Source: Rufibacter tibetensis
GTDB lineage: Bacteria; Bacteroidota; Bacteroidia; Cytophagales; Hymenobacteraceae
Assembly (NCBI RefSeq): GCF_001310085.1
Contig: NZ_CP012643.1
Coordinates: 2,773,501-2,837,500 of the forward strand
DNA: 64,000 bases
Direction of reading: 5' to 3'
Shown here: positions 9,667 to 17,021 of the stretch, piece after piece
Layout: each line of letters opens with the position of its first letter
Position numbering within the stretch: the stretch's first letter is position 1
The notes under the pieces: generated by a model
The model's database searches: none
Told to the model about the DNA's origin: nothing
What the model saw: only the letters and a program-made list of their open reading frames with translations
Position numbers and translations under genes: made by a program

Positions 9667-12051
9667 ATGCACACTATCACCAAATACCTTATTTTAGGTA
9701 CCATAGCGTTGTTGCCTTTTTTACACAGCAACGCCCAAACCAAACCTACCCTTACGGTTGAAAAGATTATGCAGGATCCTGCCCTGTGGATTGGTACTTC
9801 ACCCTCTGATATTTACTGGTCTGATGATAGCAAACGCGTGTACTTCCAATGGAATCCTGAGAAAGCCAGCAGAGATTCTTTATATGTTGTACAAACCAAC
9901 AGCAAGAAAGTAACGAAGGTGTCAGCCGCAGAGCGCCAGAGGTTATTTACGCCGGGGGGCGCTTATACACAGAACAGAAATAACAGAGTGTATGAACGTG
10001 GGGGGGACATCTTTCTGGTAGACCTCAAATCTGGAAAACTGAGCCAGGTAACTAAAACCGTAGAGCGGGAATCTTCCCCAGCTTTCACCTTTGATGAACA
10101 GGAAGTAACCTATTTCAAAGACGGAAACTTGTATGCCTGGAGCGTAGGCAACGGCCAGATCCGGCAACTGACAGATTTCCGGAAAGGCAGAAAGCCTGCT
10201 GACCCAAATCTCATCAAAGATAAACAAGAGGCATTCCTGCGCGAGCAGCAAGTGGAGTTGCTAAAGATCATCCAGAAAAGGGAAGAAGAGCGTAAGCAGC
10301 AACGCTTGGCACAAAAGGAAGCAGCCAGAAACAGGCCCAAAGAGATTTACATTGAAGACAAAACTGTAGATAATGTTATTCTAAGCCCTGATGAGCGATT
10401 TATTACCTATAGGTTAGTTTCACGACCTGCCAACAGCAAGATTGCCCAGGTACCTAATTACGTGACAGCCTCTGGCTACACCGAGGACATTCCTACCAGA
10501 ACTAAGGTGGGAGCGGTTCAGGCTACGTATGAGTTAGGCTTGTATGATACCAAACTTGACACTACGTACTTGGTTTACTTCAAAGGACTCTCCGGAATCC
10601 AAGAGAAGCCGGATTTCCTTAGAGAAAACCAAAAGCGTTCTGATACTGCCTGGACCAGTGCTGAAACAAGGAAGATCATGATGTTTGGTCCATACTACTC
10701 TCCTGATGGAAAGAAGGCAGTACTGGTGGCCAGATCCCACGATAACAAAGACCGCTGGATCATGAACTTCGATCCTACTACCCGTGCCATCAAGACAATA
10801 GACCGGCAGCATGATGAAGCCTGGATCAACGGTTATGGTCCCGGTGAAATAGGGTGGATGCCAGACAATGAAACCATCTGGTTCTTGTCAGAAGAGAGTG
10901 GGTATGCCCATTTATACAATGTGAATGTAGCCACTGGCCAGAAAAAGGCCCTTACCTCTGGTACGTTTGAAGTGCTAAGTATCTACCAATCAAAAGACAA
11001 AAAGTATTGGTACCTCACCACAAACCAAGTACACCCCGGTGAGCAGCATTTCTATAGAATACCGTTAAAAGGGGGCAGAATGGAGCAGATCACCAAAATG
11101 ACAGGTGCACATGAAGTAACCATGTCACCCGATGAAAAAACATTGGCCATTCGGTACTCCTATTCCAACAAACCTTGGGAGCTGTATATGATGGACAATA
11201 AGCCAGGTGCCAAGCCAGTGCAGATCACAAAATCTACCACTCCAGAATTCAGCGCATACCCTTGGCGGGAGCCCGAGGTAATTACCTACAAAGCAGCAGA
11301 TGGTGCCGATGTACATGCCAGAATATACAAACCAGAGAATGCGTCTGGTAATGGCCCTGCAGTCATCTTCGTGCACGGGGCTGGTTATCTGCAAAATGCC
11401 CACAAATGGTGGAGCACCTATTTCAGAGAGTACATGTTCCACAATCTTTTAGTAGACAAAGGATACACTGTACTGGACATAGATTACCGGGGAAGTAAAG
11501 GGTACGGCCGTGACTGGCGAACCGGAATTTACCGGCACATGGGCGGCAAAGACTTAAGCGACCACGTAGACGGCGCCAAAATGCTGGTGGATAAATACAA
11601 AGTAGACCCCAAGCGGATAGGCATCTATGGCGGCTCGTATGGCGGATTTATCACCCTGATGGCTATGTTTACCCAACCCGATGTATTTGCAGCAGGAGCC
11701 GCTTTGCGCTCAGTAACAGATTGGTCGCATTATAACCATGGCTATACCTCCAACATTTTGAATGAACCGCAAGAGGATAGCTTAGCCTATGCCCGAAGCT
11801 CCCCAATTTACTATGCTGAAGGATTGAAAGGTGCCCTTTTGATGTGCCACGGCATGGTAGATACTAACGTCCACTTCCAGGACATTGTCCGGCTATCACA
11901 GCGCCTTATTGAATTAGGTAAAGAAAATTGGGAACTAGCGGTGTATCCTGTAGAAGACCACGGATTTGTGGAGCCCAGCAGCTGGACAGATGAGTACAAA
12001 CGAATTCTGAAGCTTTTTGAGACCAATTTGAATAAAACGGACCCCAAATAG
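9667..12051 (+). CDS. S9 family peptidase (dipeptidyl-peptidase IV / prolyl oligopeptidase type)
   Basis: 794 aa. Signal peptide residues 1-24 (HSNAQ cleavage end). The N-terminal half is a beta-propeller with WD40-like segments (SPAFTFDEQEVTYF, TMSPDEKTLAIRYS) and a Lys/Glu/Gln-rich helical insertion near residues 185-225. The C-terminal alpha/beta hydrolase has the nucleophile elbow GIYGGSYGGF (Ser ~656), Asp in MVDTNVHFQD (~731) and His in VEDHGF (~763), so the Ser-Asp-His triad is complete. These enzymes cleave dipeptides or small peptides in the periplasm. The gene ends at the bidirectional terminator at 12052, facing the PAP2 pair. Its position after SusCD and an amidase supports a peptide-use locus. 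Confidence 0.92.
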   Translation: MHTITKYLILGTIALLPFLHSNAQTKPTLTVEKIMQDPALWIGTSPSDIYWSDDSKRVYFQWNPEKASRDSLYVVQTNSKKVTKVSAAERQRLFTPGGAYTQNRNNRVYERGGDIFLVDLKSGKLSQVTKTVERESSPAFTFDEQEVTYFKDGNLYAWSVGNGQIRQLTDFRKGRKPADPNLIKDKQEAFLREQQVELLKIIQKREEERKQQRLAQKEAARNRPKEIYIEDKTVDNVILSPDERFITYRLVSRPANSKIAQVPNYVTASGYTEDIPTRTKVGAVQATYELGLYDTKLDTTYLVYFKGLSGIQEKPDFLRENQKRSDTAWTSAETRKIMMFGPYYSPDGKKAVLVARSHDNKDRWIMNFDPTTRAIKTIDRQHDEAWINGYGPGEIGWMPDNETIWFLSEESGYAHLYNVNVATGQKKALTSGTFEVLSIYQSKDKKYWYLTTNQVHPGEQHFYRIPLKGGRMEQITKMTGAHEVTMSPDEKTLAIRYSYSNKPWELYMMDNKPGAKPVQITKSTTPEFSAYPWREPEVITYKAADGADVHARIYKPENASGNGPAVIFVHGAGYLQNAHKWWSTYFREYMFHNLLVDKGYTVLDIDYRGSKGYGRDWRTGIYRHMGGKDLSDHVDGAKMLVDKYKVDPKRIGIYGGSYGGFITLMAMFTQPDVFAAGAALRSVTDWSHYNHGYTSNILNEPQEDSLAYARSSPIYYAEGLKGALLMCHGMVDTNVHFQDIVRLSQRLIELGKENWELAVYPVEDHGFVEPSSWTDEYKRILKLFETNLNKTDPK

Positions 12052-12112
12052 AATCACCACTAAAACAGAGAAGCCACCCAATTCAGGTGGCTTCTCTGTT
12101 TTAGTGGTGATT
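12052..12112. terminator. Bidirectional terminator with a perfect 27-bp stem
   Basis: Arms 12052-12078 and 12086-12112 are perfect reverse complements with a 7-nt loop. The GC-richer core is GAAGCCACC / GGTGGCTTC, flanked by AAAACAGA / TCTGTTTT and ATCACCACT / AGTGGTGAT. It lies between the stop codons of convergent genes (peptidase + and PAP2 -), 0 and 13 nt away, so it can serve both. Confidence 0.9.
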
Positions 12113-12125
12113 TCTAAAAAGTGAC

Positions 12126-12965
12126 TTAAAAACGCTTAGTTAAGGCGACTCCCTGCAAAAACTCGCCAGGAAGCTGCTCTGAAGTAGGAACTAATCTCCA
12201 GCCCATTTCCCGATTTTGCTTATGAAGTTCTGGGACCAGAATGCCTATTGTGGCGCCTACGGTATAGCCTACAATGTTATCACTCAGGAAATGCTTTCCG
12301 GCCCTCAACCGTAAATACCCTACAGTAGCCGGAACTGCGGCGGCTGCTCCCCAGACTACAGGGCGCCATGGAGAGTTAGGGTGCAGATCATGGAAGACCT
12401 TCGCCGTAAAAAAAGCAACGCTGGCTGTGGCAGCGGTATGGCCTGCAAAGAAAGAATTAGTGGCATACTTGTGCAACCGTTCTTCTAGGGGAGCATGAGT
12501 GGCATATACATTCGGCCTTTTCCGGTTGGTTAGCCCTGCAGTAAGGGCATACAAACCACCCGTCAACGAAATGGATTCGGCATAAAGAAAGAAGATGTCC
12601 TTCAGATGCGGCCTTGCTTCCTGGTCGGCTAAGAAAAGTAAGGGCAGGGCATATGAAGAGTAAAAGAAAACATCGCTTGCGTCTTTTGCTTTCTTGCTGT
12701 AATTGCCGGCGGCCCACCTGTCAAAACTGTTTACCTGGTCTTCATTGACAAACCTTAGGTCTCCTTCAGTTAGCCTGGTTTTATTTGTAAGGAGATAAGA
12801 CCCTGCCACAGACATGGAGACACCACCCGCGGTTATCAGGCCATCACGCAACAAATTAGTGTGGTACAAAGGCGTAGCATCCTGCGCACGCAAGGGAGCC
12901 GCAGACAGTTGCACAACTGCCACTAAGACTAATAAGGGACGAAGCCTTCTTAAAAGCAGTTTCAT
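12126..12965 (-). CDS. PAP2-family phosphatase, exported (paralogue 2)
   Basis: 279 aa with a signal peptide (about 1-28, APLRAQ end). The three acid-phosphatase/PAP2 motifs are visible: NRKRP (K..RP, with R and P conserved), SFFAGHTA (motif 2, general-acid His) and RLRAGKHFLSDNIVGY (motif 3, R....H...D). Members dephosphorylate lipid phosphates such as undecaprenyl pyrophosphate or phosphatidate, or soluble phosphate esters. It overlaps the stop codon of the paralogue upstream by one base (TAATG), so the pair is translationally coupled. It closely resembles that neighbour along its whole length, including the preceding KKASDVMFYSS-like segment, so a tandem duplication is likely. Confidence 0.88.
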   Translation of the reverse strand: MKLLLRRLRPLLVLVAVVQLSAAPLRAQDATPLYHTNLLRDGLITAGGVSMSVAGSYLLTNKTRLTEGDLRFVNEDQVNSFDRWAAGNYSKKAKDASDVFFYSSYALPLLFLADQEARPHLKDIFFLYAESISLTGGLYALTAGLTNRKRPNVYATHAPLEERLHKYATNSFFAGHTAATASVAFFTAKVFHDLHPNSPWRPVVWGAAAAVPATVGYLRLRAGKHFLSDNIVGYTVGATIGILVPELHKQNREMGWRLVPTSEQLPGEFLQGVALTKRF

Positions 12966-13774
12966 TAGAACTTATATTGAAGACTTACGCCGTCCAAGTT
13001 TTGACCCATCACCGGAATAACATTGGGGTACAATGAGATCCCACTGTTATTACCTTTCTTATGCAATTGCGGAACCAGGATACCAACTGCCGCACCTACA
13101 CCGTATCCAATCAGGTTATCGCTGAGGAAGTGCTTGCCAGCTTCTAATCTCAAATATCCAACCGCCGCTGGAACAATCGCTGCGCCTGCCCACACAAATG
13201 GTCGGGCTGGTGAGTCTGGATTGTAATCATGAAAAACCTTGGCTGTGAAGAAAGAAACAGTAGATACAGCAGCGGTGTGCCCGGCAAAGAAAGAGTTCTG
13301 GGAATTAGAACGGGTTTTCTCTCTTATTTCTACTTCGGGGCTATAGGTAAGAGGCCTGGCTCTTGGGAAGGCAGCAGAACCCATGGTGAACAAAGTGCCC
13401 GTTATGGACATGGTTTCTACATACAAAGCCAACAATTGACCTGTTTTTACTTCAGGATCAAGAAGCAGCAATCCAGGAGCGGCCAAAGAGCTGTACAGCA
13501 TCACGTCGCTTATTTTCTTAGCGCTTGCGCTGTGGTTGCCTGCTGAGAAACGGTCAAAGCTGTTGACATCACTTTTTTTAAGAGCCATAGCTTCTTCTTG
13601 CGTAAATGGCTCTTTCTGCTGCATTAAGTATAGCCCTAATCCGCTTAGCCCAATTCCTGCCGCCGTTATTGGAGCGTCTACCTTGAAAGAGGTTTTATAA
13701 GGAGAGTCTGATTGCGCAAAAACCTGGGTGAACGTGAACAAGCTAATAATAAGGGTACAAATGTTTTTTTTCAT
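12965..13774 (-). CDS. PAP2-family phosphatase, exported (paralogue 1)
   Basis: 269 aa, signal peptide 1-21 (TQVFAQ end). PAP2 motifs: ARPLTYS region in motif 1, NSFFAGHTAAVSTVSFFTAKVFHDYNP (motif 2 His), and LEAGKHFLSDNLIGYGVGA (motif 3 His and Asp). Several blocks are nearly identical to the downstream gene, for example FTAKVFHD, AAVPATVGYLRL/AIVPAAVGYLRL and GKHFLSDN. First gene of a two-gene operon. Likely periplasmic lipid-phosphate or undecaprenyl-pyrophosphate phosphatase; substrate unproven. Motif 1 here reads RARPL rather than KRP, a small divergence from the paralogue. Confidence 0.88.
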   Translation of the reverse strand: MKKNICTLIISLFTFTQVFAQSDSPYKTSFKVDAPITAAGIGLSGLGLYLMQQKEPFTQEEAMALKKSDVNSFDRFSAGNHSASAKKISDVMLYSSLAAPGLLLLDPEVKTGQLLALYVETMSITGTLFTMGSAAFPRARPLTYSPEVEIREKTRSNSQNSFFAGHTAAVSTVSFFTAKVFHDYNPDSPARPFVWAGAAIVPAAVGYLRLEAGKHFLSDNLIGYGVGAAVGILVPQLHKKGNNSGISLYPNVIPVMGQNLDGVSLQYKF

Positions 13775-14084
13775 AGGTGCGGGTTGTATTGATAAATATA
13801 GATTCTAAGATGTTTCTGAAACGGGCAGGGATATAAAAGGTTTCTATCTATCGCTTAGAGAGGACTTGAGGCTTCACATAGAGGAGCAAAGCAGAGTTTT
13901 TAGTGGTGTTTTCTGAAAGGATGGGCAAAATAGGAAGTTGGACAATCTGCTGTATAACCTGCAGGTTATGAAAGATGGTGCGATCAATTGTGGTTTAATT
14001 TTTTGCATCTCCGCCAATTAGACTAATTTTGTCCCTCGCGGTCCAAAAGCTGAACCGCCTTATGTTGTAATTATAATCTAGATA
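13775..14084. other. Divergent intergenic region between PAP2 pair and metK
   Basis: 310 bp. It contains the metK promoter (14002-14031). The short metK leader can form a small hairpin, GCGGT at 14038-14042 with ACCGC at 14054-14058. I could not fit a known SAM riboswitch class to it. Nothing else is evident. Confidence 0.5.
14002..14031 (+). promoter_or_regulatory. Probable Bacteroidota-type promoter of metK
   Basis: TTTG at 14002-14005 and TAATTTTG at 14024-14031, spacer 18 bp. This matches TAnnTTTG exactly, with a spacer one base shorter than usual. Predicted start near 14037, about 48 nt before the ATG. Confidence 0.65.
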
Positions 14085-15389
14085 ATGCCTTATCTTTTTA
14101 CATCTGAGTCGGTATCTGAAGGACATCCGGACAAAGTAGCCGATCAAATTTCTGACGCACTGTTAGATGAATTCCTGAAACAGGATCCTCAATCAAAGGT
14201 TGCTTGCGAAACGTTGGTTACCACTGGATTGGTCGTGTTGAGTGGTGAGGTGAAATCTCACGCTTACGTAGACGTTCAGAAAGTAGCCCGTGAGGTAATC
14301 CGCCGCATTGGGTATACCAAATCTGAGTACAAGTTTGACGCCGAAGCCTGTGGGGTTATCTCCACCATTCATGAGCAGTCAGGAGACATCAACCAGGGGG
14401 TAGAGCGCGAAAACCCAGAAGATCAGGGGGCCGGTGACCAAGGAATGATGTTTGGCTACGCTACCAGCGAAACCGACAGTTATATGCCTTTGGCGTTAGA
14501 GATTTCTCACCTGCTATTGAAAGAGTTAGCAGCTATCCGAAAGGAAGGAAAGGAAATGACTTACCTGCGCCCGGATGCTAAATCACAGGTGACTATTCGT
14601 TACTCAGACACACACGTGCCAGAGAAAATTGACACTATTGTCATTTCTACGCAGCACGATGAATTTGAAACGTCGGATGCCACTGATAGATCTGCTTCCA
14701 GACAAGCAGAGGAGAAAATGGTTTCCAAAATCAAAGAAGATGTGTTGAACATCCTGCTTCCGCGGGTTAAAAGCAAATTGCCTCAACGCACAGCAGATCT
14801 ATTTGCTGAGGATATCACCTACCACATTAACCCTACTGGTAAATTCGTGATTGGTGGCCCACACGGTGATACAGGGTTAACTGGTCGGAAGATTATTGTA
14901 GATACGTACGGGGGCAAAGGTGCTCACGGTGGAGGAGCTTTCTCTGGAAAAGATTCTTCTAAAGTTGACCGTTCTGCTGCGTATGCAGCCCGTCATATTG
15001 CTAAGAACTTGGTAGCTGCCGGTGTTGCAGACCAGGTGCTGGTACAGGTAGCCTATGCTATCGGGGTGGCAGAGCCAGTTGGGTTGTATGTGACCACTTA
15101 CGGTACTACCAAAGTAAAAGGTGCTAATGGCGAAACCATGACTGATGGTGAGATTGCCAACAAGGTGAATGAATTATTTGAGATGCGTCCTTATGACATT
15201 GTAAAGCGTTTTGGACTGCAGAACCCTATCTTCTCTGAGACTGCTGCTTACGGCCACATGGGACGCGAGGCCGGAGTTAAGAAAGTAGAGTTCCAGGTAA
15301 ATGGTCAAAAGGAAACTAGAGAGTTTGAAACTTTTACCTGGGAAAAACTGGATTATGTTGACAAAATCAAAGCGGCTTTCTCTTTATAG
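14085..15389 (+). CDS. metK: S-adenosylmethionine synthetase
   Basis: 434 aa. It makes SAM from methionine and ATP in the cytosol. Signatures: N-terminal [19 protein letters not shown] (ATP/Mg site, His of GHPDK), ACETLVTTG, the hexapeptide-like region [12 protein letters not shown] in its local form [35 protein letters not shown], and the P-loop-like [19 protein letters not shown]. It is some 40-50 residues longer than the E. coli enzyme, as is normal in Bacteroidota, mostly from an insertion near residues 160-230. Single gene with its own promoter and terminator. Confidence 0.98.
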   Translation: MPYLFTSESVSEGHPDKVADQISDALLDEFLKQDPQSKVACETLVTTGLVVLSGEVKSHAYVDVQKVAREVIRRIGYTKSEYKFDAEACGVISTIHEQSGDINQGVERENPEDQGAGDQGMMFGYATSETDSYMPLALEISHLLLKELAAIRKEGKEMTYLRPDAKSQVTIRYSDTHVPEKIDTIVISTQHDEFETSDATDRSASRQAEEKMVSKIKEDVLNILLPRVKSKLPQRTADLFAEDITYHINPTGKFVIGGPHGDTGLTGRKIIVDTYGGKGAHGGGAFSGKDSSKVDRSAAYAARHIAKNLVAAGVADQVLVQVAYAIGVAEPVGLYVTTYGTTKVKGANGETMTDGEIANKVNELFEMRPYDIVKRFGLQNPIFSETAAYGHMGREAGVKKVEFQVNGQKETREFETFTWEKLDYVDKIKAAFSL

Positions 15390-15416
15390 GAAAAACGTTT
15401 CTACCCTGTTTTAACG

Positions 15417-15444
15417 AAAAGAGCCCCAAACGGGGCTCTTTTTT
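15417..15444. terminator. Bidirectional terminator between metK and hpf
   Basis: AAAAGAGCCCC, loop AAAC, GGGGCTCTTTTTT. An 11-bp perfect stem with A and T tracts on both sides, between convergent genes, so it can end both transcripts. Confidence 0.92.
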
Positions 15445-15463
15445 GTTTTAAATGACTTAAATA

Positions 15464-15763
15464 TTAATGGGTAGTTAATTTGTCTTTGTATCGAATCAAC
15501 TGCTTTTTGATATCTTCCACGGCTTTGTCTGTGGCGGTTTCAAAGGTTCCGGCTTCTTCTGAGCAGAACAAGGTGGCACCTGGCACAAACACTTTCACCT
15601 CCACTAATTTATTGTCATGCGACTCTGGCTTCTGAATACGCAGAACCACTTCGCCGCTTACTATTCTGTCAAAAAAGGTATCTAGCTTATCAATTTTTCT
15701 CTGAAGGAAATCTAACAGACTTTGGTCTGCGGTGAAGTGTACAGATCGGATTTGCAGTTTCAT
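15464..15763 (-). CDS. hpf: Ribosome hibernation-promoting factor / RaiA family
   Basis: 99 aa, the short form. The HPF/RaiA fold is visible: MKLQIRSVHFTADQSLLDFLQRKIDKLDTF, then VVLRIQKPES, KLVEVKVFVPGATLFCSEEAGTFETATDKAVEDIKKQLIRYKDK. The pattern of a long first helix, short beta strands and a basic second helix matches the family. It binds the small-subunit decoding site in stationary phase and stabilises idle or dimerised ribosomes. It is third in a minus-strand cluster rpsU-xerC-hpf, 26 nt after xerC; this order is common in Bacteroidota and puts a ribosomal protein and a ribosome-silencing factor in one unit. Confidence 0.93.
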   Translation of the reverse strand: MKLQIRSVHFTADQSLLDFLQRKIDKLDTFFDRIVSGEVVLRIQKPESHDNKLVEVKVFVPGATLFCSEEAGTFETATDKAVEDIKKQLIRYKDKLTTH

Positions 15764-15789
15764 AGTTTACTTCTTTAGGTTGTTACGAA

Positions 15790-16668
15790 TCAAGCTTTGG
15801 GGTGAGCTTTCTCAAAAACGGCTTTGAGCTTCTCAATGGAATTATGGGTGTAGACCTGCGTGGCCGCCAAACTGGCGTGACCCAACAAATCTTTGATGGC
15901 CCCTAGATCTGCCCCTCGGTTAAGTAAGTGCGTGGCGAATGAATGCCTGAGCACGTGCGGACTGTTTTTGATAGCAGTAGACACAGAACTCATGTGCTTT
16001 TTCACCACCCGGTATACATACTTTGGGTAGAGGGGAGCCTCTTTATCCGTAACGAAGAGAAAAGAAGAATTGTTATTGGGAAATGCAGCTTGCCGTTTCT
16101 GGATGTATTTTTCTAAAGCAATCACTAAAGAAGAATTCAAAGGCAATATCCGCTCTTTGTTTCCCTTACCCAGCACCTTCAACGTATTGGCCGAAAGATT
16201 CAGGTCTTCCAGTTTAAGGTTGGTCAATTCTGCCAAACGCATGCCAGTGCCATACAAAAGCTCAAGAATTAGCTTTTCCCGCTGCCCTTTGTAATCATCA
16301 GAAAACTCGCTCTGGTCCAGGAGCTGGGTGAACGCGTCTTCAGGAATAAAGGCCGGAAGCTTTTTTGCAAGTTTGGGAGCCTTGATGCGAACAGTTGGGT
16401 TGCTTTCTATTTTACCCTGCTGCATCAAAAACTTAAAATAGGAGCGAAGTGAGGCAATCTTGCGATGGATGGTTCGGCTATCAAACTCTTTTTGAACCAA
16501 CGTGACTACCCAGGACCTGATGATGGCATGGTCTGCCACTGATATGTCTTCCAGTTCATAAGCCTCCTTTAAATAGCTTTGAAACTGCTGGAGGTCTGTT
16601 TGGTACGAGATGATAGTATGCGGACTGAAGCGCTTCTCGTACTGGAGGTACTTAAAAAATAATTCCAT
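15790..16668 (-). CDS. xerC: Tyrosine recombinase XerC-like
   Basis: 292 aa, the usual Xer length. N-terminal SAM-like core-binding domain (1-85, FFKYLQYEKRFSPHTIISYQTDL) and C-terminal catalytic domain with all active residues: Arg in GTGMRLAEL (~147), Lys in GKGNKERILPL, HVLRHSFATHLLNRG (His-x-x-Arg), GHASLAATQVYTH with the trailing His and nucleophile Tyr. It resolves chromosome dimers at dif together with a partner recombinase and FtsK. Second in the rpsU-xerC-hpf cluster. The start codon lies inside a perfect 16-bp inverted repeat (16660-16718), so translation may be held down by an mRNA hairpin. It could equally be labelled XerD from sequence alone. Confidence 0.93.
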   Translation of the reverse strand: MELFFKYLQYEKRFSPHTIISYQTDLQQFQSYLKEAYELEDISVADHAIIRSWVVTLVQKEFDSRTIHRKIASLRSYFKFLMQQGKIESNPTVRIKAPKLAKKLPAFIPEDAFTQLLDQSEFSDDYKGQREKLILELLYGTGMRLAELTNLKLEDLNLSANTLKVLGKGNKERILPLNSSLVIALEKYIQKRQAAFPNNNSSFLFVTDKEAPLYPKYVYRVVKKHMSSVSTAIKNSPHVLRHSFATHLLNRGADLGAIKDLLGHASLAATQVYTHNSIEKLKAVFEKAHPKA

Positions 16669-16718
16669 AAATTAGAAAGTAGCCGCTGGTAAGCGATACC
16701 CCCTAATTTATGGAATTA
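16660..16718 (-). promoter_or_regulatory. Inverted repeat sequestering the xerC start codon
   Basis: Perfect 16-bp arms (16660-16675 and 16703-16718; arm CTAATTTATGGAATTA) around a 27-nt loop that has its own CGCT/AGCG mini-stem. On the minus strand the ATG of xerC (16668-16666) is inside the 3' arm. It lies in the 74-nt rpsU-xerC gap. There is no T-tract, so it is not an ordinary terminator. Confidence 0.8.
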
Positions 16719-16742
16719 GCACGTAATTTCTATGGATAAAGA

Positions 16743-16937
16743 CTAGTAGTTGTCTGTAGCGAACAATTGTTGCTTATAAACAGCTCTTTCCTTTTGCTTT
16801 CTTTTAGTTACAGAAGGCTTCTGGAAAAATGTTCTAGCACGCAGTTGTTTCAGCACACCAGTTCTTTCAAATTTCTTTTTGAATCTCTTTAAGGCTTTGT
16901 CTACAGACTCGTTATCCTTTACGTTGATGATAATCAT
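16743..16937 (-). CDS. rpsU: 30S ribosomal protein S21
   Basis: 64 aa from the ATG at 16937, beginning MIIINVKDNESVDKALKRFKKKFERTGVLKQLRAR; an upstream extension would place 18 non-homologous residues before the family start. The sequence is highly basic, with the S21 signature FKKKFERTGVLKQLRARTFFQKPSVTKRKQKE. It is a small-subunit protein near the anti-Shine-Dalgarno end of 16S rRNA. In Bacteroidota, S21 belongs with ribosomes that occlude the anti-SD, in keeping with the lack of SD sites here (family knowledge). Promoter at 16977-17007. Confidence 0.97.
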   Translation of the reverse strand: MIIINVKDNESVDKALKRFKKKFERTGVLKQLRARTFFQKPSVTKRKQKERAVYKQQLFATDNY

Positions 16938-16976
16938 ATAATAGATTGATTTTAAAGTCAGTTGTTTTAAGGATTG

Positions 16977-17007
16977 CAAAGATATTGACAAATATTTTCT
17001 CAGTCAA
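16977..17007 (-). promoter_or_regulatory. Promoter of rpsU-xerC-hpf
   Basis: On the minus strand TATCTTTG (16984-16977) matches TAnnTTTG, with TTGA (17007-17004) 19 bp upstream as the -33 element. The leader would be about 33 nt. Confidence 0.65.
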
Positions 17008-17021
17008 CACCTAATTCCTAA

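Noticed and set aside
14032-14084. Possible SAM riboswitch in the metK leader
   Set aside because: Only a 5-bp hairpin (GCGGT/ACCGC) is present; I could not place the core motifs of SAM-I, SAM-II or other SAM classes, and the leader is ~50 nt.
16660-16718. dif-like site next to xerC
   Set aside because: The arms are 16 bp with a 27-nt loop, unlike the 11-6-11 layout of dif, and the sequence does not match known dif arms; an mRNA hairpin explains it better.
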